This document shows positions 44,621 to 56,327 of a DNA stretch of 64,000 bases, one piece after another. The notes below the pieces were generated by a model. That model did no database searches. It was not told the DNA's origin and saw only the letters and a program-made list of their open reading frames with translations. Numbering within the stretch: position 1 is the stretch's first letter; each line of letters opens with the position of its first letter. This DNA comes from Cryptomeria japonica (lineage: Eukaryota; Streptophyta; Pinopsida; Cupressales; Cupressaceae). The position numbers and the translations under genes were made by a program. The DNA lies in assembly GCF_030272615.1 (NCBI RefSeq), contig NC_081414.1, positions 239,045,233 through 239,109,232 of the forward strand. Direction: 5' to 3'.

Positions 44621-46655
44621 TGAGATAATCTATTAATTTCATGCTGGTTTTGATGTTTCTTCTATCCTTCATACAAGGATATGATTATATCAAATGAAAC
44701 AATATAGACTAACAAACAGTAGACTTTTCTCATTTCTATAGAATCTATCATAGTAGGTGATAAATGAGTATGCAAAATGTTCCTATTACAATAAACTTCA
44801 AGAAAATTATTTGTAGAGACCAATTCCTTCAAACATATCATAATAAATAAACTAGAAGATTTGTAAGTATTGTCATGCTCTCATATCTTCTTCTATAAAA
44901 CAAAACTCCTAGTTTTACTATGCTCAAAAAATTGAAAGAATGATAATTGGTAATAAACATCGCATTTATGGGGTCCATTAGATTAAGTTGAAGAGCTTCT
45001 AGAACAGATTATGTTTTCAATTTTTCACATCAATGTTTCAGAACACATTTTTTGATTCATCATCATAAGATAAGTGAACTTGCAAGTTGACAATTAAACA
45101 ATTAACCTGTCTTACACCTAAAAACATTTTTAATTCTCCGTTTAACTATCTTAGGTCACCAACAACCAATGTTTTTGTTTCAAAGGATGCAAATATCTTG
45201 TCTCAAGCACCCATTCACACATCTGTCATCTATTGGCAATCTCTTCATTTTGACCCACAAGGATTCAGTCCTTCAAGAAAAAAATAAAAACCAGGTACTC
45301 ACAACTTTCCCTATCGTGCTTGGTGGTGGCACATGGAACTACACTTCATTTGGCCTGTTTGTTGACTCCACTAGGATTGGAGATTCTCATTTGCAAAGGT
45401 GTGCCTGATGGAGCCTTAAAAGAGCCACATTTAACTAGATGTCCATGGAGACACTCAAGAGTTGCAAGAGAATGGATATCACATCTTCAAATCTAGTGTG
45501 AATAATGGAGAACATGCCCAACCCTATAGTGATGAATCACATGCTCATACTCCCCATTGGTGAAGTCCCCACAATCAATAGTGCCAAGAAAGGAGCCTCT
45601 GGCTGGCAATCTATGAGACAGCCTTCTTTGAGCTTGTTCCTCTTAGATCCATGGAAGCGAAGGAAAGTTGGTTCCGGGTCCTAGCTCCTACATGAGTACT
45701 GAGAATGTGGCATTCTACTACAAATATTTTCCAGACGAATGGAAAATATTGGGAAGAACTCTAATTCTAGATACTACTTCTCTAGCATTGCATTCCCCAT
45801 TAAACTTCGAGTCAAAGTGTAAATCCCTTATATACTCCATTCCAACAACAAACCCAAAAGGGAAACCATAACTTCCATTTTGATGCAGGAGATCAAGTAA
45901 AGTTTTAAAGTCATCGTCTACTTTCTTTCAAGGTGACCCCACCCCAACCTTCACTTCACATCATTGTCCCTCCACTATGCACACATAGTTGAAGAACAAG
46001 AGAATGTTGTTGTTAGCATCCACGACCATCACCAAAGGAAGTGGTGGCTATTTTGTGGATTTCACAGCCCCACCTACCATGATGATAGTATCATTCAAAT
46101 ATACTTGCTCATCGTTATGAACGGAAGTGTTCCTTGCATGGTTGAATGGATTTGCTTCATTAATTAACAATAGTTGAAAATTATGACTTCCTATAGGTGG
46201 TTAATATTCTTTGTCCACTCTAGATTGTTAGATACACTTTGAAAAAATCTTCAACCATTGAAGCAGGAGCAAAGGGGCAAAAATGCTAATGTATGAGATT
46301 CTTTAATCTTTGTGAAGGCATATATAGTCATCGTTTAATGTATTCTTTGAGCCCATCTGAACAACAATTGTCCATATGACATTGCTGTGTTTTACATTAA
46401 TGAAAAAAGTTACAAGAGTCTTCTCTATTCTTCAAGGAATCTAATTGGTTAAATGAGGAAATTCCACAAAATTTGAAAAATTGTTGAGTAACATCTATAT
46501 CTACTTATATGATACAATGATTATTTATATAATTCAAAATTCAAATTTGTAGTCAAAAGGTGTATAGATTTATATGGTTATATAACTAATCATATAATAT
46601 TAAAACATATTTAGCTTTTACCTCTAATTTCCTATCGGTGTATCCCTTGAACCTC
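44621..46655. other. Spacer with a possible minus-strand coding relic
   Basis: At 45990-45400, minus-strand stretches such as LLDLLHQNGSYGFPFGFVVG and RLSHRLPARGSFLGTIDCGD look protein-like but are broken by stops and not recognised. The rest shows nothing. Confidence 0.35.
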
Positions 46656-47035
46656 CTATGTGTGCTACTGTGCAAGTGCTAGTTTTATTATAACGGAAAA
46701 GAATTACAGTGCACTGGTTCAACACTCAAATATTCAACCTTTGTTTGCCCTCTCTATCTCTTATGTCAGTGGTGTGCCTTAGATCTCTTCTATAAAAGAA
46801 GAGAAGTGTAGTGTTTTCACAATGAACATACCCATCTCAGTGGTGCACCAAGGCTAGTAGAAAAAATAAAAAAATTAAAGCATAGAAGTGCCTTGTTCTA
46901 AAGAAGAATAGCAGCTTCTTTCATACAATGCAAAAGAAGAGATCTGTGCCCAACTAAAAATAGGAAAAACTTAAAAAAATAAATGAATGCAGAACAGCTG
47001 CAAAGCAACATCTATAAAAAAACTTAACACTCCTT
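46656..47035 (-). repeat. Degraded copia LTR (probable 3' LTR)
   Basis: Similar in order and content to 60950-61150: both have ctcaa...agatctctt(c/t)tata..., then catatcag/catctcag, then agaaaaaataaaaaa. On the minus strand each has a TATA-like motif (TTTTATAGAAGAGATC here). It directly adjoins a copia RNase H end, as a 3' LTR on the minus strand should. Confidence 0.5.
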
Positions 47036-47039
47036 CCTA

Positions 47040-47235
47040 CAAGGAACACGTTCTCATCATATGCAATCTTTCAAATTCCCCATCGCTAAGGCCTTTGTCA
47101 AAGTATCTACAACCTGCAAACCTAAGGTAACATATTTAAGAACCACTGCTCTCTTCTGTACTCTGTATCTAGGGAAATAGTACCGAATGTCTATATGCTT
47201 GGAGTAATCTATCACAAGTACAACCTCCATGTAGG
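47040..47235 (-). pseudogene. Copia RNase H C-terminal end
   Basis: The minus strand codes DYSKHIDIRYYFPRYRVQKR, AVVLKYV and TLTKALAMGNLK, the typical end of copia pol. It may be the displaced tail of the copia starting at 53630, but the two pieces overlap slightly in the protein, so this is not certain. Confidence 0.75.
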
Positions 47236-47239
47236 TTAC

Positions 47240-47930
47240 TTTCCGCTAAATATTGCATAGGGAATACAGTTATAAAAATAAAAATAAATAAAATAGAAGG
47301 AAGGAAAACTTAAAAGGTAGAATAAAAAGGCAAAACTCAAATGCCAAACCACCAGAGATGGGAGGCAGAGAGTTAAAGAACGGACATGGGCACCAGAAGA
47401 AAAGAAGGGGTAGTCCATTCACATGCCATTATAGAGGAATGGCATCCCCACTCCTTATCACATTTTCAGGAAAGGACCAAGGAATGACATGCAACAGAGG
47501 ACAAGAAAGCTGGGCAAGGTGGAGGATTATGTGCCACTTTTCTGTTCAGCCAATATGGCTACCAGTTTCAGATGGAGAAGAGCACCTTGCTCATAACAAG
47601 AAGCCCACATCCACGGCCAGCCCCTCTAGCTGCTCTGTCAGGGCTAGCATGAAATCTTAATTATGAGGAAAAGGAGGACATTTTTGTAGATAAAAAGGGC
47701 ATCCAAGGCAATGGAAGGCAGATTTCAGTGCCTAAATCAGAAATATATTCAATATCTTTCCTAGAGCTAAGTATCTCCTTGGCAACTACTCTCCTAAAAT
47801 AATATTGAGTTCAGAGATACCCAATCTCTCAGCTGAAAAATAATTAAGCTAGGCTGATTATAGGACATGTAGGTGATAGTGTACTTGTAGCTGTTGCCAG
47901 TAAGGGAATATTGACAGCTCAAATAATAAA
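47240..47930. other. Unassigned sequence
   Basis: One open plus frame of 100 codons (47358-47660) has no recognisable motif and unremarkable composition. Nothing else was seen. Confidence 0.35.
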
Positions 47931-47949
47931 ATAGCCATTCCTCTTCCCT

Positions 47950-48110
47950 ACAAACATATGGTAAACATGTATGCAAAATGTGGAAGCTTAGACAAGGCAC
48001 AAGAGCTGTTTGAAAAAATGCCCCAAAGAAATGGAGCCTAAGGGACCTACCCCGGTTGCCGGATTGTTCAAAATGGGTTTGTTAATAAGGCATTAGAAAC
48101 TTTTAACTAA
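47950..48110 (+). pseudogene. PPR protein fragment
   Basis: The codons read MVNMYAKCGSLDKAQELFEK then MPQRN, a stop, then RIVQNGFVNKALETF. MYAKCGSLDxAxxxFxxMPxRN is the hallmark of plant PLS-class pentatricopeptide proteins, which edit organelle RNA. Only about one and a half repeats remain and a stop lies at 48039. MPNEATWNGFFSAVM near 48170 may be a further decayed repeat. Probably a transposon-carried or retrocopied fragment. Confidence 0.65.
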
Positions 48111-48199
48111 TAATAAAACATCCTACCCACCTTCACCTAAATTGGAGCTTTTAAAGAGGTTAAGGATGCCCAATGAAGCCACCTGGAATGGATTTTTTT

Positions 48200-50470
48200 C
48201 GGCTGTCATGACTGAAAGGTCACATTGTACCATAGTCATTGTAAACCTATGCACAAGTTCTCTTTGAATGATTTTGAACTGTGGTCAATTTTCATACCTT
48301 ATATTGGGTGTTCTCAATTTAAAGATATGGCTAATAGTTTGATGGAGGGAGATGTATGATTACCGTATACAATCAGATTTTATATAAAGTGATTAGTCTT
48401 TGACAATAACACAATATTATTGAAGGACAAGATAATGATAATATGTATATATTCTATTATCCTAGTGGCATGTCATAGGCAGCATATGCTTAGGTGATAT
48501 GGAAATCAAATGTCATTACATATTTAAATATTTTATTTCAAATTAAGTTGACAAAATGAAGGCTAAGTGGAACTACACTAAGAAATGGAGTAGCCAGCTT
48601 TTAGCTCTTGACTTGAACTGTTAACCTTAGTAAATGAATGGTAAGATAGAAATCTTGTTTAAACTAGTAGTATGGTAAGTGCAAGAACGGTGTGGGTTTT
48701 GTAAGGTTTAATTGTTCTATCTTGGTCATAGGTATGATATAGGATGTGCTCAGAATAATGATGACGCTGAGTTAGGATGCCTACACAATGATTCGAGATG
48801 ATTGCAAGAGAACATTAAGGGTAGCTTGAAGCAGTTGGAATTTGAGAATTTTTTTGATGGTTTAACCTGGCATAAACTATTTATTGATTTGAGCCCTGAT
48901 GCTCTTATGGCCTTTATCCTTCTAAAATGCTTGAGCTAAATTGTGATGATCTTGATTGAATTTAAAGACCTTGCATCTATGTTGTGTTGTGTCTAGTTGG
49001 TGTTTGTCACTTTATGTTGGATATTGAAAGATGGGTCATGAGTTGTGATGTTTCTACATCTTGACCACCAAAATATGAGCATAAGGGTTAATTTGCAAGC
49101 CTATTGCTGCCATGTAGAATCACTTATTGCTGATCACTGAGGTCATACTTAGTATAAATGGCAAGTGTGAGTATAATCTAGTCCATGAACTAGGCTATTA
49201 TAAGAAAGTGGAGTTGCCTCATAAGGTGAATGACGTTCAAAAGTTAAGATTATTATTATCCCTAAGATGATGGAGTGTATATATTTATTTGTAGATCTAG
49301 TGGTTATGGCGTTGCCAATTGTCTTGAGTATGACTCCAGTATTGATCATGCATACAGCAAGTTTATAACTATTGTGGTCGGTCTTTCAAAGTTTAAAGGA
49401 TTTTTTTGTGGCCTTGTTCATGCATGTTCTGTTCCACCCAGGAGGATGTCATATATGATTATGATACTTGATCTCATTGAATTATTTGTAATAGGTCATC
49501 ATTGGTAGCCATATGGGGGCTTTTGCATAATCATTGCATATGGTGATGATATTCTGAATGCTGCTTTCCTATGCTCTATTATTGGCAGATCTGTTTTGTA
49601 TTAAGTTGGTATGCATATTATGGAGTTGGGGTTACTTCTAGCTTGTCCTCATATGACACTATTTTCTAAGGTATATCATTAATGATGGGTAGTATTTTAA
49701 TGCCTAGCTAAGTATAATGTCTAGCTAAGTATAGTTGATAAATGGGACCATTGTAGATGAAGGTGATTCAAGAACCTTTTTATTAGTATAATGTCCCATC
49801 TTAACATATTAAACTGGCTCATTTGATTAAAATTATAGATAGTTGAGTTTCGTATAGATTTCATGATCATCCTTGGTTAAGCTAGTCCCTAGCTTCTCTA
49901 GGGAAACTATCTATCAAGGTTGGGAATATTAGAGGGCTTTGCCTTGCTGATGTAGGAGACACATGTTGGCTCCGTCTGCTATCTATAAAGGTTATCTTAA
50001 CCTGGGAATATGCATTCCCTCATCCTGGTAGTTAAAATCTTAGGAGAACTCCATGGCACTTCTATGTCGTTTGGAAGTGGGTATATAGGAAGTCCTTGGG
50101 CAAAGGGTGCCTCTTTTGACCCAAGTCTGTAGGGAAGAGTTTAGGGAATAGTTCTAAGATTTAGGGTTGTTGGGGTTGTTCTTAAATTTCATTATCTCTA
50201 TTTTCAGTATGCTTCAACTTGAGGCTGAACTTGCATTAAATGGCAATAACTCACCTGCCAATTTATATCTCATACTATATAGGTCCAAGCTTATAAAAAG
50301 TAATCCATCATCAAGCTTGCCTACTATGAGATTTGTGGTATTTGACATTCCAAAATCTATTCCAGTGTTGGATGAACTTTTAGAGTCATTATCATCATGG
50401 TCTGTATTTGATGTGAATGTAAGAGAATGCCTCTGGATTTGTGGAAACCAACATAATCAAAATTTTGTGT
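48200..50470. other. Spacer
   Basis: Scattered protein-like stretches only (for example 50290-50450, TMRFVVFDIPKSIPVLDELL) with no family recognised. No element ends or RNA genes seen. Confidence 0.4.
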
Positions 50471-50474
50471 GTTT

Positions 50475-51347
50475 ATCATTATAGTATTGTGTCTTGGCTT
50501 AATGACAAGTATACGAAGATATAGGTTAGCCTCAAAGCACAAGTGAGATATATTCTTCCAAGAAACAAGGGCATGATAAACTAGTCACGGCATGGCTATG
50601 AAAGAGTTAAGGAATCTTACTCTCTTTGTATTTAATGGTGATACTGAATTAAGATAAAACGATCTAATGGTGTGAACAGTGCTTAGTCTTTATGTACAAT
50701 TTACCTACTCCAAATATGTGTCTGAAATAGTGTTGAGTTTAATATGGAATTCCTTTGATTACCTTTGCCAAATGTCGGCAGCTAACAATAAGTCTTATTA
50801 GATATGGTATGGTGTTTTAACTATATATTTGTTGGTTGGATAATGTATTCTGAGTTTTATGATTTGTAATATACAAAAAAGTTAAGTAGTCCGAAGTAAA
50901 ATACTTTTAGTATTACTGTGTTGATCATTGTAGTATTGTGTCTTGGCTTAATGATAAGTATATGAAGATATATGTTAGCCTCAAAGCACTAGTGAGGTCT
51001 TTTCTTCCAAGAAACAAGGGAATGGTAAACTAGTCATGACACGGCTATGAAAGAGTTAAGGAATCTTGCTCTCTTTATATTTAATGGTGATGCTGAACAA
51101 TGCCTAATCTTTATGTACGATTTGCCTACTCTAAATATGTGTCTGAAATTGTGTTGAGTTTAATATAGAATTCCTTTGATTACCTTTGCCAAATGTCGGT
51201 AGCTAACAATAGGTCTTATTACATATGGTATGGTGTTTTAACTCAATATTTGCTGGTTGGATAATCGCATTCTAAGTTTTATGATTGGTAGTATACAAAA
51301 AGGTTAAGTATTCAAAAGTAGATTACTGTTTAGTATTACTATGGTGG
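50475..51347. repeat. Tandem duplication of ~459 bp
   Basis: Units start at 50475 and 50934 (atcattatagtattgtgtc / atcattgtagtattgtgtc). The second copy lacks about 40 bases (near 51095). Roughly 90 percent identical by eye. Confidence 0.9.
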
Positions 51348-51640
51348 GTTTAATTTCCATCTAATAGATAATGTGTTTCTGCTTTATTACTTTAAGATAC
51401 GGTATTTGTTTATGTATGTATGTTTGGATTAAGGCCAACTCTTGTGGGTTCAATGTATTACTTGCATGTTTAGTAATTTGACCTTGAGACCTATAGGACC
51501 TTGCGCGCAGATTTATGGATCACTTTATATGTCATATAACCAAGTCAACTTGGCCAGTATTTATGAATGCCTATGATATTTGGATTATGTGTAGTTGCCT
51601 ATAAGATGACCCGACATGTCAAAATTGACTGTAATAAAAG
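51348..51640. other. Spacer
   Basis: No coding signal or repeat recognised. Confidence 0.4.
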
Positions 51641-52020
51641 TGTGGATAGTGAGTTGTCACCAATACCATGCAAGTGATAAATACCAAGTGCTATTCATTG
51701 TATCTTAAGGATTAGTTGGCTTTCACCAATAGCACAGAGGTGAAGCAGCTAGAAGTTATCCATTTTATGACACATGAACAGTTTAGCCAATTGTCACCAA
51801 TACCATCCAGGCTATGTATGACAGTAGCTAACTATTGTATCTTAAAGGTATAATTGGCTACTGCTAGTAGCACCAAGGTGACAAACCTAAGAGCTACCCA
51901 TGACATAAAAGAGCTTAGCTAGCTTTTCCCATTACCATATAGGTGATGTTCCAAGAGCTAACTCATATCGGGTTGGATTGACTTCCACTAGTGGCATGGA
52001 GGTGATAGATGTCAAGATCC
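51640..52020. repeat. Degenerate tandem array, ~134-bp units made of two ~67-bp halves
   Basis: Anchor phrases ttgtcaccaataccat (about 51654), the same at about 51787 and cttttcccattaccat (about 51921) alternate with ggcttt/ggctac-type halves (about 51716, 51855, 51988) containing cac...agtagcac.gaggtga. The half-units resemble each other, suggesting a dimer that was later amplified. Confidence 0.65.
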
Positions 52021-52620
52021 ACCAGTTCAAATGGTTCAATGACCTGTGAAAATATTATTTATGGTCTTATATGATATAATGTTATACCTTACTTTATGGT
52101 GACTGCAAGTAGTATGGGATGCATGCTCATCATCACAACTAGTAGTGAACAGAAAGAAAAAAAGATGGAACCCACGATGTATAGGATGCACCAAAATTTA
52201 TTTTCCTAGTTGGTGTGTACTTAAAGGGTAAGTGTTGGTAAACTAAGTAATCATAAGATGCATGTAATATGGTTGCATCCACTTCGTATTGCCATTTGGT
52301 CACGTTGTATGTGTGATTCAATAACTATGTATACATGTATATTAATATTCTCATACGTTGTGTTGTTACATTTGTGCCCTTGCCAATGATAGTAAGTAGT
52401 ATGTCATATGTATCTTGCCAACATAGCTAATAGTGATCCAAGAAAAAGGATGGGGTGCATCAACATTCCTTTTCAAAGTTGGGTTGCACTTAAGGACTTA
52501 TGTGTCAATGAACCAAGAGAAGGGAAGATGCTTGCAATAAGGTTCCAACTACTTCTCTTTTTCTACCTATTCAGTATATCTACTTGTGAAGTTAATCCCA
52601 TGATTTATATGTGTATTTAT
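52021..52620. other. Spacer merging into a minisatellite
   Basis: No coding signal. Isolated gtatgggatgcatgctc-like words foreshadow the array that follows. Confidence 0.4.
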
Positions 52621-53095
52621 GTTTGAATTAATCACAATGTGTATATGGGATGCCTGCATAAGTTACTCACTTGTGCATATGTGTTGGGTGCATTAGCTAA
52701 TCACACTATGTATATTTGATGCAAGCACAAGTAATTGCATTGTGTATATATGATGCATGTGTAGATTATTCACACTATGTATATGTGGCGCATGTGTAAT
52801 CCAATCACTGTGCACCTATCAGGCATGTATAAACTAGTCACACCATGTTTATGCAACATATGCTTGAACAAGTATGTACCTATGATGTGTGTATGAGCTA
52901 GTCAAATTATGTATAAGTGATGTATGCATGAGCTAGTCACCATGTATACCTATGATGTGTGTATGAGAGAGACATACTATGTGTATGTGGTGCAATCATA
53001 TGCTAGTCACTTTAGGTATATGTGATGTATTCTTGAGCTAGTTATTGGGTGAACATGTAAAGTTTGTATGAGTTGATCACTATATGGATTGGTGT
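52620..53095. repeat. Minisatellite of ~35-37-bp units
   Basis: About a dozen diverged units around the pattern ctagtcacactatgtatatg + tgatgcatgtatgag. Examples start near 52690, 52770, 52827, 52899, 52935 and 53003. Unit lengths vary. Confidence 0.8.
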
Positions 53096-53435
53096 ATGTT
53101 TGTACACTGATGTTGGCTTTAATCTAGCACCCTATGAGTTGAATTGGAATCCTAAGCTCAATTAATAGCTGTAATTTAAAAGTAAATTCAAGGATCTCAT
53201 ATCAAAGGAGAGGATGAAGCCTCTCTCTTGTTGGTGTGTGAACTACGGTGCCTTTATCACCCAAAAAGGATACATAGGCAGGGTCAAAATATGAATAAAC
53301 CATCTAGGTTTAGGTCTGCATCAAGGGGTGACCCTGAGATTGGGAGTTTTCAGTTTACCATATTTGGTGCAAGAATCTAAGATTGCTGAATAGAGTTGTT
53401 GCCACAACTATGGTTGGTAAGATTATGACGCTCTC
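53096..53435. other. Spacer
   Basis: No features. Confidence 0.4.
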
Positions 53436-53439
53436 TTTT

Positions 53440-53620
53440 GCATTGTATGGATGTTGCTTGGCCAATTAAGATAATACTTCAGCTGTTACAATAAAAAAAC
53501 AAAAATAACAAAAAAATTGTAATAATAACAAGCATTGTATGGAGGTTGCCTGGCCAAATAAGATAATACTTCAGCTGTTACAATAAAAAAACAAAAATAA
53601 CAAAAAAAATTGTAATAACC
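53440..53620. repeat. Tandem duplication of ~92 bp
   Basis: gcattgtatgg starts both units (53440, 53532). They are nearly identical, including the A-rich ends. Confidence 0.93.
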
Positions 53621-53629
53621 AAGCTGTGG

Positions 53630-53945
53630 TATTACACAATCATGAAACACTAAATTCTCTAAGAGGTTGGTGCAACTCTACTCGTCATAGTAAACAATTG
53701 CCAGCTCCAACATTTAATTAGTAATTTCTACCATTAAATTTGTGAAGCCAAATAGCCTCACAACTAACAAAAGAGGCTGCTATGTATTTTGCGTTGGCTA
53801 CAATTAATGCTACTACAACATTCTTTCTACTGAACCAAGATATCAAACTTAAACCCAAATTGAAACAAAATTCTAAAATGCTCCTCCTAACACTAGACAG
53901 CCAAATCCACAAAGCCATACAACATTGACTCTCCATATCCAACAT
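53630..53945 (-). pseudogene. Copia RNase H fragment
   Basis: The minus strand codes SLISWFSRKNVVVALIVANA, KYIAASFVSCEAIWLHKF and, in another frame, ELAIVYYDE and NLLENLVFHDC. The usual ALSTAEAEY reads ALIVANAKY, so the catalytic Glu is gone. Confidence 0.8.
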
Positions 53946-54032
53946 AAGTTAATCCATAATGAATTTTGCCTTTTAAATATTGAAGCACATGCTTTGCAAC
54001 AATCTAATGAATCTTCCTTGTGTCAACCATGA

Positions 54033-54182
54033 ATTGGCTCACTATATTCACTATAAAGCAAATATCAAGTCAATAATTCACCAAATACATTAGGGAACCT
54101 ATCAACTATTGGCTCACTATATTCACTATAAAGCAAATATCAAGTCAAGAATTCACCAAATACATCAGGGAACCTATCAACT
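54033..54182. repeat. Tandem duplication of 75 bp in copia
   Basis: Units 54033-54107 and 54108-54182 (attggctcactatattcac...), differing at about two bases. Confidence 0.95.
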
Positions 54183-54184
54183 AC

Positions 54185-54880
54185 CTATACATTGAAGGTT
54201 CCACCATGTTTTTTTTCCAAATCTACAATCAACTTCAAATCTTGAATCATGGGAATAGCTAGGTGTTTACAATCAATCATCTTAATTCTCTCTAAAATCT
54301 CTACTATGTAGTTTCTTTGATCAAGGAAGATCTCCCTTGTACCCTGCCACACCCCAAGATCCAAAAAGCAATGCACAAGACCTATATCCTTCATATCAAA
54401 ATCAAAGGCCAAATCCTCCTTGTACCATGCTATGAGCTTCTCACTAGTTGTAAGGATTAAGTCATCCACACAAGACTGAAATCAATAGTGCTTGATCAAA
54501 TAGATGGTAAGGATTAAGATCTGTGAAAAAATTGGTGAAGCCTTGAGTTACCAAGCATGGTGCTCACTTTAGTTCGTATAGGGCCTTCTTCAATTTCCAT
54601 ATATGGTGGCTTGTCCATGCACATCAAACCCCTTCAGCTAATTGATATACACTTATTCATCTATCTTGTTATTCAAATAAGTTATCTTTACAACCATCTG
54701 ATGTAAAAAACAATTGAAATAAGATGGAAAGACATAATTACCTTATAGAAATGTAACTTGCAACTATAGCAAAGGTTTTGTTGTAGCCAACTTGCATTCT
54801 TTGGGAGAACCTCCACACAGCAAATCTAGCTTTGTACTTCTCTATGCTTCCATCTACTGCATGCTTCCAGTTCACACTGT
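54185..54880 (-). pseudogene. Copia reverse transcriptase fragment
   Basis: The minus strand codes DGSIEKYKARFAVWRFSQ near 54850, then MDDLILTTSEKLIAWYKEDL (about 54469, from the YVDDLI box), DMKDIGLVHCFLDLGV and IDCKHLAIPM. Frameshifts separate the pieces. Confidence 0.8.
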
Positions 54881-55219
54881 CCAACCACTTGAAATCAATC
54901 ATTGATTTCCCATATAATCTTGAAACAATCTCCCAAACATCATCATGTATAATGAAGTTATACTCCTCCTCTGTACTTATTCTAAATTACCCCTTCAAAA
55001 CTACAAGATCCTACATGAATGATGGAAGACATCAAAACAACATAATTTGGAAATGTCTTGTTGGGATAGACTCCTTGAAAAGAAGCTCGCAGTACTCCTA
55101 CTTGTTCTTGTGCCTCCTATAGTTTCTTCAAAAGCCATTTAGGCTTTCTAGCTATACTAAGCATTAATGAAATATCTACTACTAAACTAGAACTTGCTGA
55201 ACTGTTGATATTATTGTAT

Positions 55220-55653
55220 TTCATTGTGCAAAACATGGGCCAGCAATCTGTTCACTTTCATCCTCCTCCGTAGAAGGCTCTAGAGACTTAGAATAAGGAG
55301 CATCCTCATCAAACTTCATGTCTTGGCTCATTGCTATCTTTTGTTGTGATAAAACATATAGCTTGTAAGCCCTAGAGGACTTGTTATGTCCCACAAACAC
55401 ACCCTTCAAGCTCAAGAGTTCAAGCTTCATGCTCTTCTCCTCCAGCACAAATGCAAAAACGTCCAAACACTCTCAAATGAGAAACATAAACCTTGTAAGC
55501 TTTGGAGGATTTGTTGTATCCCACAAACACACCCTTCAAAGTGGAGGGTTCAAGCTTCGTCCTCTTCTTTAGCAAATGAATAGGTCCCATAAAAACACCC
55601 TTAAAGCTAGAGAGTTTGAGCTTCATACTATTACTAGCACATGAATGTAACTC
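55220..55653 (-). pseudogene. Copia integrase C-terminal part with triplicated segment
   Basis: The minus strand codes LKGVFVGYNKSSKAYKVYV-type sequence three times (about 55640, 55525 and 55395), each with LxLxSxKGVF. In intact copia pol this segment (KGVFVGYxxxSKAYRLY) occurs once, after the integrase core. DMKFDEDAPYSKSLEPSTEE near 55320 follows. Confidence 0.75.
55385..55650. repeat. Three diverged copies of a ~65-bp segment
   Basis: cccacaaacacacccttcaa (55390), the same (55519) and cccataaaaacacccttaaa (55585), each followed by a gagttcaagcttcat-like sequence. Confidence 0.85.
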
Positions 55654-55658
55654 CCAAA
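55654..55658. repeat. Left TSD (CCAAA) of the copia at 55659
   Basis: Identical to 58622-58626. Confidence 0.88.
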
Positions 55659-56207
55659 TGTCTGAAAAAAGGTGTCTCAACCTTTTATAATTCCTAGCAT
55701 AATTATTTATTTATTTGCCTATATTATAATTTATTTTTGTGGGCTCCATTTGTTGAAGATAACTCAAGACAAAGTCAGAAATGGAAAATTGTTGTGAGAG
55801 GTGTGAGTTTTGCATGTGCATGTGCATGTGCTTTGCAACTCTATAAATACAGGTGTTAGGATTGGAGTTATATAATGAGATTATTTATAGGTACACTGTT
55901 ATGCAGCCATAATTTTTCCAGAATTCAACAATTGTGAACTCTTGGAAAAAAGTTGCTCTACAAGTGTATGTAATCGAATTATTTACCATAATAAAATGAG
56001 CGGGCTTATGGAGTATGGGATTTCTTCTTCAAAAGGAATTTTCCCCATGAACAACTTGTGTTGCATGCCTTTTTCTGTGGTGGTGTCTTTATATTTCCTA
56101 TATTGTGCATCTTCTTTATAGTAATTGTTTAAGGATTTAAAAAATCTGCACAAACTTTCCTTAGTAGTTGGTGTAAGAAGCGTTTTTGCACACCTCGCTT
56201 CCTTTCA
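55659..56207 (+). repeat. 5' LTR of the gag-only copia
   Basis: Starts TGTCTGAAAAAAGG and ends CTTCCTTTCA. TATA-like ctataaatacagg near 55841, preceded by a short gcatgt repeat. Confidence 0.9.
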
Positions 56208-56209
56208 TT

Positions 56210-56221
56210 TGGTATCAAAGC
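56210..56221 (+). other. Primer-binding site
   Basis: TGGTATCAAAGC two bases after the LTR, close to the initiator-Met tRNA complement. Confidence 0.85.
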
Positions 56222-56327
56222 CTGACCAATTTTAGTCCCATTGTTGGGTTGAGGGATTTTTGTACTAATCTTCGTTGAGTGGAAGTTTATTGTAGAAGTA
56301 TTTTGTGCCCTTGTTGCAAGGAGGAGA

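Noticed and set aside
47358-47660. 100-codon open frame as a gene
   Set aside because: No domain, no homologous motif, no splice or promoter context.
47240-53620. A Helitron carrying the PPR fragment
   Set aside because: I looked for a 5' TC start, a CTRR end and an A/T insertion point on both strands near the edges and did not find a convincing set.
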